From contig PYIU01000009.1 of assembly GCA_003415625.1 (NCBI GenBank), positions 682,001 through 746,000 of the forward strand: 64,000 bases of DNA. The letters are read 5' to 3'. This DNA comes from Aquanectria penicillioides (taxonomy: Eukaryota > Ascomycota > Sordariomycetes > Hypocreales > Nectriaceae). Positions within the stretch are counted from its first letter, which is position 1. Each line of letters begins with the position of its first letter. Both the position numbers and the translations under genes were made by a program. The notes under the pieces were generated by a model. That model did not search any database, was not told where the DNA came from, and saw nothing but the letters and a program-made list of their open reading frames with translations. Of the stretch, positions 14,974-26,688 are shown in pieces.

Positions 14974-16533
14974 ATGTCGGATTCAAATATCTCAAGCAGT
15001 CCAGTAGTGGATAATTCCAACACTACCTCAAGCAACAGAGATGGCTCAACACCTCGAGATCGATCCTTGGTTGTTCGCTCTGGTTCACAAAGAGCCCGAC
15101 TTTGGTTCCAATATCCAATCCTGGCGGCCGGAGTCGCTCTTTTGCTTGGCCCATTATCGCTTTTCTGGACATGGGAATCTCCAGTCGACCCTACCAACTA
15201 TGCCGAGCGTACGAGAAGGGTCCTGAAAAAGACTCCGTAAGTGCATCCCCAGCCATTCCTAGTCAAGTTCGTTGCTGAGAGTCACCACCAGCTTGATTGA
15301 CGGCCATAATGATTTGCCGTGGCAATTACGCATTGAGTTGCACAATAGAATCTACGATAGTGGAGTGGACTTTGAAAAGAATTTACTTGGTCATACTGAC
15401 ATTCAGCGAATGCGTCAAGGCCAGGTTGGGGGCAATTCTGGAGTGTATATGTGGATTGCGACCCTACACAGCAGCATTTCGAAGATCCATCGGTAGGTAA
15501 CGAGTATCAGTTCTGTAGCCCCCTCATTGACCGAATTTAGTGGGTTGTGAGAGACACCTTGGAACAAATTGATGTTACCCGAAGGTTCATTGATGAACAT
15601 CCTCAGCATCTGCAATACTGCGATACATCCGCATGTGCCCGGCAAGCCTTCAAGTCTGGTCGCATCTCCAGTATGATCGGGATTGAAGGTGGTCACCAAT
15701 TTGGAAGTAGCATTGCCAGCATTAGACAGATGTACAATCTGGGCGTTCGTTACATCACAATGACTCATAATTGCGATAACGCCTTCGGGACATCTGCATC
15801 TACAGTGGCGGCGGGCGGGCTAGACCAAGGTCTTTTCCCACTCGGAACCGAGGCCATTCGCGAGATGAACCGCCTTGGAATGATAGTTGACCTATCTCAC
15901 GTCTCGCACCAGTTCATGCGTGATGTGCTCAGTATAGCTCGCGCGCCTGTGATATTCTCACATTCTGGAGCTTACAGCGTGGAGCCCCATCTTCGCCACG
16001 TCCCCGACGACGTATTACGATTAGTCAAACGAAATGGAGGCATTGTCATGGCCGTGTTTGTAAATCGATTTCTGAATATGAAAGATCCGGCCTCAGCGAC
16101 GATTCATGACGTGGTCGATCATATCTTTCACATTGCCGATATTTGCGGATGGGAATGCGTTGGAATTGGAAGTGACTTTTCTGGAACACCTTATGTCCCA
16201 ATCGGTTTGGAAGATGTGTCCAAGTTTCCAAATTTAATAGAGCTCGTGATGGATCGGGGTGCTACGGATGAGCAGATTCGATTACTCGTTGGGGACAATC
16301 TATTGCGGGTGTGGGAGAATATTGAACAGACAGCACGAGAGATTCAGGCCACGGGAGAAAAGCCGGTGGAGGCAGAGTATGATGAGAGACTGTGGCACAA
16401 AGGGCTCGAGAATTCCCCTTGGATGTTGAGAAAAAGTCGTAATGCAGCTCTCACAAATGGCGCTACTAACTTACCACACATGTTGAACGTTGACAAAGAA
16501 GGGAAGCATGATCCCGCCGTGAAACAGGTCTAG
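14974..16533 (+). CDS. membrane dipeptidase (renal dipeptidase family), frameshifted
   Basis: Zinc dipeptidase of the M19 family. Exons are 14974-15236, 15292-15492 and 15541-16533. An N-terminal cytosolic tail of about 45 residues precedes a single membrane helix ([20 protein letters not shown]), so the catalytic domain should face outward or into a lumen. Zinc-site motifs are DGHNDLPW (His, Asp), IGIEGGHQ (Glu), LSHVSH (His) and FSHSGAY (His). Exon 2 breaks at the five-G run 15428-15432. Before it the frame reads RQGQVGG, and one base out of register it continues [18 protein letters not shown] and then exon 3. A sixth G would restore the conserved VGGQFW. The summed exons (1457 nt) are one short of a multiple of three; restored length would be 485 aa. 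Either a real -1 frameshift or a homopolymer miscall. As written, translation stops at 15493-15495. Confidence 0.9.
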
Positions 16534-17489
16534 TTATCAGCCAGGTTAGCTAAATCCGAATGCTATTCCAAGAGGTCTCAGGCTAGACCAAGTTAGCGAT
16601 CCCTGGTTCAGGCAAGACTTCTTGGATTGACCTAGTATTTGCTTCATAGAGGGTCAGATATGATTAATGAGAAAGATTTTGACATATTGACGGTCTGCGA
16701 TGTTCGCTAGGGTACATGACCCTCCATCGTTGGAGACGAAACACTGATGTGCTTAATGCTAGACTTAATCTTGTATTTGGTGCCCTAGTATTCCTCTTGT
16801 TTTTACGTGTTACTCGCGCCAGATCCAACGGGATCTTCACTCTAATCATCCCAAAGGATTCCCTTAGGCCAGTTAGCGTGCGGGAAAATGGGACTGGCAC
16901 CTTTGTCAAAATCGTTCAAGGGACCATGTCCAAACAAGAGTACACCTCGGCACCAACTCATCTCACAATACGCCACCAGAATGCACCGGATGCTCACCAA
17001 ACAGTCATGGCTGGTTATCTACTTGTGTGCTTAGAACAGACCTCACAACTGTCGATTTCTCATCATATAACGGCCAACTGACGTGCTAACTGACTAATAA
17101 TGTAATATTTCATTGGTGTGACTATCCTGTATGATTTGAGACCTATAGATACTTGGAAAGCCTCATCTTGGTATAGTTGATTGTAAATCGCGCTTCAATG
17201 CCCCGCTATCATGTAAAGGAACACCCTGACTTGGGTCGACCTGCATCCATGTGGTGTCACCATGGCGGTGTTGAGTCTGCAACCGAGAGGTAATTCATTT
17301 CGGGGACAAGTCAAAAACTTGCCAAGACCCTGTGGCCGGGCCATCGAGGAAAATCTATTTCAAGTGATTTGAATTAACATCAAAAGGATTTCAAAAGCCA
17401 ATGCAGTTAATTGTAGCATTTGGACGAAGTTCCCGCAATGACATACACGTGATGGGCACGCTCGTATGACCTTGTATTCTAGATTCAAC
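16534..17489. other. intergenic, no gene seen
   Basis: An open frame of 121 codons at 16716-17081 has one hydrophobic stretch but no family resemblance and is mirrored by an antisense frame, so it is not called. The rest is AT-rich. Confidence 0.5.
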
Positions 17490-18046
17490 TTGGCAACACC
17501 ACAGCAGTGGTGGTCAATTCGGTTGCGGCTGCAAAACAACTATTTCTTGGCCGACGCCATGCCATGAATTCTCGTCCTACATTCTACATCTTTCACAAGA
17601 ACGTGAGCAAATCTGTGACAAGTATCGGGACCAGTCCATGAGACGAATCCTGCAAGAAACGGAGAAAGCTTGTCCACATCTTCAAACAACTTTCCACTTC
17701 TCTGAGTCAACTCAACATTCGCGCCAATGTTATTGGGCCTGGGTGTGAGTCTTTGCGACAGCCTATGTGAAAATGATGGAACGCAATACTAACTTCCGCC
17801 ATAGTTCATCCTTGTGAGATAACCCAAGATACGATTGAGAAGAGAAAGGAGTTAGGGTGGCCGAAGAGTTTAGTACCCGAGGAAAGACCAGGACATGCTG
17901 AAGATATGGCCGGTGCTGTGTTATTATTGGCAAGTAGAGCTGATGGCATTGTACCAGTGACTGACCGAGGTAAGCTTGGTACCGTACCAGCCTCATACTG
18001 ACTGACACTCGGTATTAGGAGTATATGCCTCGACAGTTTTAGTTAT
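17490..18046 (+). pseudogene. decayed short-chain dehydrogenase (SDR) relic
   Basis: The C-terminal half of a classical SDR is readable only in pieces. A stretch TTAVVVNSV near 17498 resembles the strand before the catalytic Ser. HIFKQLSTSLSQLNIR and then ANVIGPG (about 17675-17741) match the region after the YxxxK helix. After a GTGAGT...CATAG intron the sequence resumes shifted by one base as CEITQDTIEKRKELGWPK, LVPEERPGHAEDMAGAV and LLLASRADG. VTDRG and a second intron-like gap (GTAAGC...TTAG) follow, then the end. An in-frame TGA and at least one frame change interrupt it, and no N-terminal Rossmann motif is seen. The intron positions look like those of a once functional gene. Boundaries are approximate. 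Confidence 0.72.
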
Positions 18047-18648
18047 TCGCGTTTCATCAGAACATACTGTTAGAAGAGCGGGGGAGGTTGCGAAAAAAAA
18101 AACCCCCTCTGATAGAGCTCTATGAGCGGTACTCGCCAACGAGGTACACCTCGGCTGAGCTCATGATGACGACGTCAACGCCATCTCGGAATTCTTCACG
18201 TGAAGCCCAATCCAACAATGATTCCGGCAGTTGAGTTTGGATTTACAATCAACCTATTGCTTCTATTTGTAATAATGCCAAAAAGAAGGCTGTGGAAGAT
18301 CACAACATTTCTTCAGGATAGCCGGGCCGTCGGTCCGCCGCCAGGCGAGCCAGGGCTACAGAGACTCTGCGCCCAATCAAAAGCAGATGTCGAGAGAGTG
18401 AATGATCCAGCCATTGAATATCATGCAAAAACTCAGAATATCGGCGGAAGAGAAGGTTCACGGGGTTCTGTAAAATACGTCAGCACGGACGAACTTCACT
18501 GCGTGGTGCGAACATAAATATATTGGCTTGTCACTGATTTCCGATGCACAACAACCTTCAACAGAACCATAAAGCAATACTTTCAGACTGCAGTGCCATT
18601 TTTTCCATAACCAAAATCCAATCCGCCTTGACCCTTGTCCATTCGAAA
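18047..18648. other. intergenic, no gene seen
   Basis: An open frame of about 100 codons at 18200-18517 has no domain I recognise. The right end is the promoter side of the intact SDR gene. Confidence 0.5.
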
Positions 18649-19374
18649 ATGCCTACCTTCGTCATCACTGGTACTCGATCAGGGGTCGGTCTCGAAACCG
18701 TTCGTCAACTTTCCTTACTGCCAACAAACGTTGTGGTGGCTGTTGTTCGCGACTTGACTGCAGACCTCTCTCTCTTGAACGAAGTCAAAGTCAAAGCCAA
18801 CAGTAAGCATAACTTTCACATCATTGGGTGTGATATCTCTTCCGAGGACTCGATCGCTCAACTACCCACGCGCCTTATTGAAGCTCTGGGGCCCGACTTC
18901 AAAATCGACACTCTTATCAACAACGCCGCAGTCTTGCATTCAAGAGACCATACAAGCTCATCCCTTACTTCAGAGAGTCTCGTATCGCATTTCAAATCTA
19001 ATCTGGTAGGGCCAGCTCTGGTCACTCAATCCCTGATTCCGCACTTCGCAAAAGGCGCAGTCATTGCAAACATCAGCTCCGGCGTTGGAAGCTTGGCTAT
19101 GCTCTCAAATGGACAAATCACGGCCGAGATTACTCCATACAGTATCAGCAAGACGGCACTAAACATGCTTACTGTCCACCAAGCACAACATCTAAAATCA
19201 CAGGCCCTTGTGGTCGCAATTGATCCTGGTCACGTTAAGACTGTGATGGGTGGGCCAAATGCAGTGACTGAGGTTGAAGATAGTGCAAAGGGAATCCTCA
19301 AAGTCGTCACTGAACTGATACCCACAGATACCGGGAAATTTTTCCTATACAATGGGGCTGGGTTGCCCTGGTAA
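18649..19374 (+). CDS. short-chain dehydrogenase/reductase
   Basis: NAD(P)-dependent SDR of 241 aa in a single exon. MPTFVITGTRSGVGLE holds the TGxxxGxG cofactor-binding motif directly at the N-terminus. NNAAVLH is the NNAG-like motif, the catalytic Ser is in NISSGVGS and the YxxxK pair is YSISK. The C-terminal IDPGHVKTVMGG matches the PG motif. The compact length and sequence resemble the small cytosolic group related to yeast YIR035C and sniffer-like reductases. The ATG at 18649 was chosen over the upstream in-frame ATG at 18544 because the Rossmann strand begins immediately after it. The substrate is unknown. The decayed SDR just upstream is a different subfamily, so this is not a simple tandem duplication. 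Confidence 0.92.
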   Translation: MPTFVITGTRSGVGLETVRQLSLLPTNVVVAVVRDLTADLSLLNEVKVKANSKHNFHIIGCDISSEDSIAQLPTRLIEALGPDFKIDTLINNAAVLHSRDHTSSSLTSESLVSHFKSNLVGPALVTQSLIPHFAKGAVIANISSGVGSLAMLSNGQITAEITPYSISKTALNMLTVHQAQHLKSQALVVAIDPGHVKTVMGGPNAVTEVEDSAKGILKVVTELIPTDTGKFFLYNGAGLPW

Positions 19375-19984
19375 ATAGCACTCGAGTTGATTGGCCCAGC
19401 TTGATGGGCGTCAGGCCGAAGAGTGGTGATACAGGAATCAAGTCACGTTTATCGGACGAATGGAACTGGTTATCTGCAGGTTGTATTTTGTATTTCTCTG
19501 TGATTCTCTCTTTTTAGCTAGAGCTCACAATGCCAAAAATTAGCATTCTTTCTACTTGAATAATTTCTCGGTCTTGTGACTCATGACGAAACCATGGGCG
19601 ATTCTACTAGCTAGCTTGATTGATGTTGTCGTAGCGTTTTGTTCTGGTTCTTTAAACATCGCCTGATCTGAAATTAATAGTTCTGTGACAACCAAACACT
19701 AGACTCGATAAAAACTATCTAGCCGCTTATCATGGACTAAATCTACGCTCCTAAACTAACGTCAGGAATCGTCTTGCTTTCAGATACCGAGATACTATAT
19801 CGCACTTGTCAAATGGTATCACAGTTTCATAGAACATCGAAATATTGTAAAATAAATAGAATTCAACATGTACTTTCATTACGACATGTGCTTACAATAA
19901 TGTATCAATACAGATGAGTATAATGCCAAAACCCAACCAGTACCCCCCAGTAGCCCTAAAACCTGTACATTTCCTATGCTCTTT
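19375..19984. other. intergenic between convergent genes
   Basis: AT-rich 3' flanks of the SDR (plus) and the sulfatase-like gene (minus). No gene is seen. Confidence 0.6.
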
Positions 19985-22812
19985 TTAAGTTTTTATCAAT
20001 CGCCATCTCCACAGTCTTTCGAGCTCCAGCCTGTGCCATCTGGCAACCTCTACGGCTTCCATCGCCCAATGGGCCGCTGACTCGCCAAATCTCGCATGGA
20101 CGACCTCCTCGAGCTTGTCCACGGACCACGCCGTGGATGGGTCTTTCTCCTCCGGGTCCGTCTTCGTATCGGTAAATATATACTCAAACACTTTGTCGAG
20201 CGGCATGACCAGCCTCCATTGAACATCTGCCGATGTCACAGCAAGCATACCAGCACCGATGTTGATGACGTGGAAGTTCCAAGCTCGGCGGGAATCTTCG
20301 TGGGTCTTGTATGGTCGAATTAGAGATTGGCCTTGGTAATCTTGAATTAGGTCGGATGCGATGTATGAGTCCTTCATGCTCAAGGAGTCGCTATTAATAA
20401 GAAGATCGAGAATAGTGGGTAGAATAGAAAGAGAAGTGCCGTTAACCTCGTACTGGAACCGAGGAAGCTGTGGGTGCCTAAATACAATCGGAACTCGGAA
20501 TGCGCTGAGATGGCCGACGTCGTAGGTTCCCAGTTTGTGGTAATCCTCTTTAAAGGCCTGTCCGTGGTCGCCGGCGAAGATGATGAGTGTCTCGTTGGTA
20601 ATTTTTAAATCGTCGAGAAGCTGCATCAGCTCTCCAAGCCAGGTATCGTGGTACCGGACAGTATTAAGGTATTTGTTCAAGTCGGTGTGCCAGTTGTTGG
20701 CGCCGTCAGTGGGCAAATAGTCCTCCGACTTGAACCATTCTGGAACACCCCAAGGGTGGTGGGTGGTGCTTGTGAAATGCGATAGCCAGATTCGCTGGTT
20801 GCTGGCGGTGGCATTTTTGATGTAGTCCCTGATGTAGGGCTTCAATACGGGTTCGGGCAGACCGAAATAGTTGACTTCCTTGTATAGGGGGCTCGTCTTG
20901 TTGAATCTCCAATCCTCCTCCAGTTGCTTTCGGCAGACGATATGCTTGAATCCGATCTTTTGATCGAAGATTTCCTGTCGATCGTAAATCTCCACCTCGG
21001 CTTCCATCAGGGCTGGATACCACGGCCAATTCCTGAAATCATCAGAGGATGAGTTGTCGGGCCGTTCTCTGTTCCAGAGATCCATAATCTGCGTGATGCA
21101 TGGCTGGTATGCGTCGGTATCGGCTTCGTCGAACTTTTCCACGGGGAGTGGCCAAACACCGCAGTGGCTCGAACCAAAGCTCTTTGTCGACAAGCTAGCC
21201 ATGGTGTAAGATCCGACAACGTTCACACCGCCGTAGCCTTCTTTTGTCTCATCCTTCCACTTCAAGTCCGGGGAAGTATAGTCCTTTCCTTTCCAATTTT
21301 TAAAGTTTCCTGAAACACCTGTGAGCTTCTCGGTATGTGGTGTTAGTTGAGATAGCAGCTCGTTAACACGATTCCTATCCTTGGCCTCGTTGGCGTTGAG
21401 GATGGTTTGATGGAGGTTGGAGCCTTGACGAAGTGGAAAGAGTTCTTGGCGTAGACTCTCCATGAGAACGAAGATGACGTTCTTAATTTTAACTGAACCA
21501 TCACCAAGTGCGTCCTTTAGAGGCTCTAGAATGTCGTTGTCGAGATTAGATATTTTTAGGGGATCCTCGACGGGGTTGTAGAATGGATCCTGAAGGTCTA
21601 GACTAGGACATTGATGCTTCCAATGTTCAACAGCCGAGCCATGAGATCCGGGAACGCGAGGGTCGAATCTCTTCGGATCCCACCGGAGAAATCCACGAGG
21701 CAAGTTGTCGGGCAGCCAATCGGGGCGTCGCTGTCGGTATTGGTTAGCGAGCTCGCTGTCCTCACCGGGTGCCCAGCCCTTGAAATCTCCATGGGCATTC
21801 AGCCATCGCGATTGGGCGATGAGATCGGGGAACGGCCACTTGTTCTTGACAATTCTTCTTTGTTCAGCGCAGTGATCCTCCTCGGCCATGAAGATATCCA
21901 AGAAATGAATGGGCAAAGTAGCCGACATGTGGGTGTAAGGCTTCTTTGGTCGGATGATGGATGTGACAGTGAGGAAGACCAGTGTAGCAAACTTGATCAG
22001 CCCAGACAAGGTTGGCAGGGCACATCGCAGTCGCTTCGGCTTTGCAGCGGATTGTTTCTCTCCATTACCAATCAACCTGTGCGACTCTGAGCCATCATTT
22101 CCGTGCAGGTCAGCGTCTTCAGAAAGCTGGGTCGTGACTTCGGCATCATGTTCAACATCCTGGGCAGAGAACTTTGCGCGGCGGCGGTTGACGATATACC
22201 TCTTGATGCGTCTCGGAACTGGAGAGCGATGATACTATTAGACCCCAGATATAATGCATGCAGCTTATTGTTGTTGAAACGTACCGATGGCAAGAATCTC
22301 GTACACTCCCGACAGGAAGTCTCCCACCACTCTGTACACTGTATTCTGGACAAACCATGCAACACCGACGACAAGGCCGGCGCATGCTGCGACACCCCAG
22401 ATGCCAGAGAGGAGAACCTTGATGCTATCCTTGTCGGAGGCAAAGTCTTTGGCCTCGTGCCATTCCACCTCGGCACCAGTCTTGAACCAAAAGCCTAGCT
22501 GGGATGAGCCAGCGGCGAGTGTTACGACGCTGTCGCAACAACGTCAGTGTTGAACGGCGCCAGTCGGGCGCGAACCTACGTGATAAAGGATCCCACTATG
22601 CCGGTGGCCAAAGTGAACCAGCTCCTCACCGGACGCAAGAGGAGCCTAACGATGCATATCGCGAAGAAGTCGGGCAGGAAAAAGGTGGACAAGTAGAGGA
22701 GGAATGACAGGAACGGGACGGTCCAGGCATAGGTGAAGAGAAGGACGACCTTTGCAGAAATTACAGAAACAAAGAACACCGAGAAGACAAACGAGACCGA
22801 AGGAGAATACAT
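19985..22812 (-). CDS. membrane sulfatase/LtaS-like alkaline phosphatase superfamily protein
   Basis: Large integral membrane protein with an outward-facing alkaline-phosphatase-fold domain. Exons 22812-22580, 22529-22285 and 22218-19985 give 903 aa. The N-terminal 340 residues hold about four or five membrane helices (SVSFVFSVFFVSVISAKVVLL, FLSFLLYLSTFFLPDFF, GVAACAGLVVGVAWF, LIKFATLVFLTVTSII). The catalytic part starts near NVIFVLMESLR, whose Glu sits where LtaS-type enzymes bind metal. SYTMASLSTKSFGSSHCGVW would hold the nucleophile Thr/Ser/Cys, and IIFAGDHGQAF gives the Asp-His metal pair. There is no canonical C-x-P-x-R formylglycine site. Sulfatase, phosphoglycerol transferase or phosphoethanolamine transferase activity are all possible. 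The first in-frame ATG is at 22812. The gene looks intact. Confidence 0.88.
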
Positions 22813-25800
22813 TGCGTCAAGCAGACGGACGGAACGAGAGTGAGGAGAAGGACAAAAACGAGTTGGCGAGCCAGGCCGGGCGTTGAAGAGAGTTTGTGGT
22901 CGCGTGCATGGTGTGCCATCAGACAAGAGTGTCTGGGGTAAGACGGATGCTAGCGTGCCACGGCTGCAATAATCTGCGGCAACTCAGCGGGGAGTTCGTA
23001 TTGAGTGGCTGTGGGACCGGCTCCCCTGGTGGATGCTATTACCATCCGTAAATAATGCACGAAGGCTGGCTACGGAGCGCTATTGTTCATGGGGCTTTGT
23101 GGCAATCTACTCCCGACTCTTACACAACAAGCCACAGAGGAGGCTGATGGCGAGGCGGTGACGGGTTAGTGTCCTTTTCTCTATCCGAATTCGCCCCCAA
23201 AACGCCCAACTGGCTGGCTGTTGGTTCATGAGCGCGGCCCTCGTCTATTCAGGGTTGCCTGCTCCTTGCTCCTAGCTCCTTGCTCCTTGTCTCAAATTCT
23301 ACCTGCTAAGGGAAAAAAAAAACAGCGATCCTTTGGGGGTGTGGCAGGGAAAATGGCAGGCCGGGAAGCAGCCAACTTGTCCCCCGGAGGCCGAAGGACC
23401 CGTCACCACATTTTCGTATGGACGCCGTCCAGAGCAAAAGGGGTTGATGATGGGATCAGGATCACCCTGGGCACGCGACATGCTGCTCCAACCAGTTTAA
23501 GGTGCCCCCTCCCCCCTAGTCGTCCCGAACTCCGAGGAAGCTGGGCCGGGCAGAGCTTCCTGGGTCCGGAGATGATTGGTTCTGAGGGCTACACGTTACG
23601 TTAAAAATTTGACTCTCAGATCCTTAGGGCGATCAAGCAGATGAGAGCAAATGGGAATCCCTGTCGAAACGATTGGTCCTCAGGCGCGCATCCTCGATTG
23701 CGACTTTGGCTCTGCCTGGTCTTTTCGGATATCGTACCCTCCTCATTGCTCGCCTGCTCCTTGGGCTGCCTCTGCCTCGTTTTGGTCTCATTTGGCCACT
23801 TTTTTGACACACGACCATGAATCAAATATCTGCCTAGCGCTGACATTCCCGCCTCAGCCGGTCATCGCCCAGTCCACTAGCTTGCGGGAGAGCCCCCCGC
23901 GACCACTGGGCTGACTACAACAGGACATCGATACGTCCTTTGGCCTTGAGCAGCCGCCTGCGTTTTGATCAATGGTTGAAGCCTGAAGCTTGACGCTTGT
24001 TGACGCTTGACTGTCCCCCTCTGGGGTGGCGGCGTTTCAGTGCTTTTATTGTTGACATGCCACGGCGTGTAACAAAGACGGCTATTCAAGGGGTGGGTGA
24101 TCATCTTTTCGGTGCTTACCTCCCTAAACCAAGGTCCCCCTCCATGGTCCCCGTGGCGCCCGCACTCGGCCGGGGTGCACCGCTGCGGACGGTCTGCGCC
24201 GGCAAGTCATTCTTATAGCAAGAGAGATTCTACATATGCGGTTGGAATGGAATGCAGGCTACGGACTACTCCTGCATAATAAAGGGACGCTGGCAGGATC
24301 CCGCCTCTCATAAGCCAAAGCCCATCAGCCAAAGCCCATCAGCCAAAGCCCCATCCCATCGTCAATCAATCAAGCACCACGGCCACGGAGACACGATGCG
24401 ATGGACGTGATGACTTGTGAAAGGGGGCTGGTCCCCGAGCCCTGCATCGGACATTGCTCATTCAGCCCCAGCGGCAAAGCAACATTTCTGACTGAAACGC
24501 TGTTGATATCCTGATGAACCTCCTCACGAGGGCCCCTTCACGAGGCCCGACAGGGATATTCTGCCGCTTAACCGAGCTGAGCAGCCCTAGGCCCCGTTTA
24601 TTTACCGAATTCCTGCGCCATTAAGGTTAAGCTGGGCGTCCCCGTACCTTTTTGATCACTTCGCCGATGTACCTAGCTGGGACTGCGCTAACATTTATAA
24701 TGGGAACACGCCTATCCTGAAAATGGAAAGGAGAGCGCGCGGGATGCATTCTCTTCTACTTCCTTTTCTGGATACGTGAACATGTCATGGAAAACCTGTT
24801 TGTTTGAACACACGACAAACGTCATTCTAAGGCTTGATGGGAACATCTTCTGCCTCCTGCAAGCCCAGCCGAAAGGACAAGGACAGGACCACCATCGCCC
24901 CAGCCTTGACTATGCCGGCTTCGCAGCACATTGGCCATATCTCAAATTTTGGCTGCAGGTGCATGGATTGGGGGATCCTGGTGGTATCGACCGGCCTGTC
25001 CACTCCCAAGGGGGGGCTGCCATTTCTATCTACGTACCTACCTCAGGAAATGAATGCTGAGCCCAGGAAAAAGAAATGAAGTGCACATTTAGCCACACGG
25101 AGAATACGCCATAAATATAGATGGATGGCTCTCGTCTCCTCCCTTGTGCCTCAGTACATAAGTAAGTGTATCTACTATGGTACTGGCCACTACCACTCGT
25201 GGATCCAGTTTTTCTCCTTTTTGAGCCGGCCTTCTCAGTCAACTTCCCGATTGGGACTGGTGGGTGAGCCACCATTTGAACCCATCACACTTCTACACGG
25301 TAATAATCCTTCCCTTCCTGCTTCCCTCGATCCCTGCGCCTCCTTTGCCCAATTTCAACTTTAGATCCGCGCGTTTGCTCGACGAGCCTGTTCCGCGTAA
25401 CATGCGGGGTAGGGGCATCAGGCCTATTTTGGGCACCCTCATGATCAACACGGGCCTCTCTTCTTTCATTTGAAGCAAACGTCCGCCTTGCTTCATTTGG
25501 TTGGGAAGAATCGTCGCAGTCGAGCTACATCTCTCTGGCCAATCCCGCCATCCATCGCCTCGTCAAACTGGCTATTTGTATGATCTGCTGACAAACTAAA
25601 CCGCGACCGCGCGCATCCCTTTGCACGCGCTCATGGAATGAAACATGGCTCTGTGCTTTCATGCCGAGAAAAGGAAAGGCGTGAACGCCATCAACTCCTG
25701 ACGCCTCTGTGCTCGGAAGTGGAAGTCATCAACCCTGTTGCCTCAAGTTTGCCGGTATAATCTCCTACACACGCCCACGTGCGAAACGCTTCGCCCAAAA

Positions 25801-26688
25801 GTAGCCGTAACGAATGCCAAACTCGTTGTTCACATCATAGCGACGAATCCTTGGCTTCAACGACTTGGAACGAACGAAAAATTCAATGCGAGTCAACACA
25901 GCGACATTAGACTAGATTGGAGCCACAAATTTCTGAGGTTCGGGACTGTCTTTTGCGAAGTTCTCGCCCATGCTGCATTGTTAAAATTAAATGTGAAATC
26001 AACTAAGCACTAAATTGTCGTGGTTGTTGGCACATTGCAAGACATGGTGCAAACTTGATCAGCTGTGTGGCGAATGATTGCAGCCAAACACTGAAAGCAA
26101 CAAAAAAAAGTATCCAATGCTACGTTCAGTTGTGCATTACAACACTAGACACTGCTGAGATGCAAAGATTCATGCAACGCACCTTGAAACGTCTCCGCGG
26201 ACCTTTGGAACTGCGTCGGTCCCAGGAAAACGTGCCATAGTGCACTGATATTTGGGTCGCATCAGTGGTTCTTGTCTTGAAACATTACAACATGAATGGA
26301 AACGGTATGACAGCCAGAAAAACCATCACTAATCTTAGAAACTGTAGGCCAAAACTGTATGCTTTCTGATCCAGAAGCGTTATTGGATATCTGTCCGTCT
26401 GAAAGCTAGCCACGCGCCTTGCGCCTTACACATTTCCACGCCTTAGAGTCTACGCCTTACTACAAGTACAACCTCAACTGATCCTAGACCTCTCATATGC
26501 CGGCGTGCCCATTCAAGGCATTTTCTTTACCCAACAGTGACTCAAATTCGTACGCTGCTGTATTATTATCAAGCTTGATTTCCAGCATTGCATCCAGACA
26601 CTGTAGCAAAGACTCTCCAATTTGAGCGGTGCAAGCCCTTTCCTATATAAATAAGTTTATTAAAGGCAAAATGGCACCTGGCAGTTAG
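22813..26688. other. 3.9-kb gene-poor intergenic region
   Basis: No gene can be supported on either strand. The left part (23.0-24.6 kb) is GC-rich with CT-rich and short direct repeats such as GCTCCTTGCTCC near 23259-23295, an A tract near 23311 and the 14-bp repeat listed separately. The right part is more AT-rich. The short frames in it (for example 24776-25060 and 25738-26013) show no domain. Confidence 0.5.
24313..24353. repeat. 14-bp tandem repeat, three copies
   Basis: The unit AGCCAAAGCCCATC occurs three times head to tail, the third with a small change at its end. It is a local minisatellite-like repeat with no visible function. Confidence 0.85.

Noticed and set aside
16716..17081. 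121-codon plus-strand frame with a hydrophobic segment
   Set aside because: No family resemblance, mirrored by an antisense frame, and it lies in decayed DNA.
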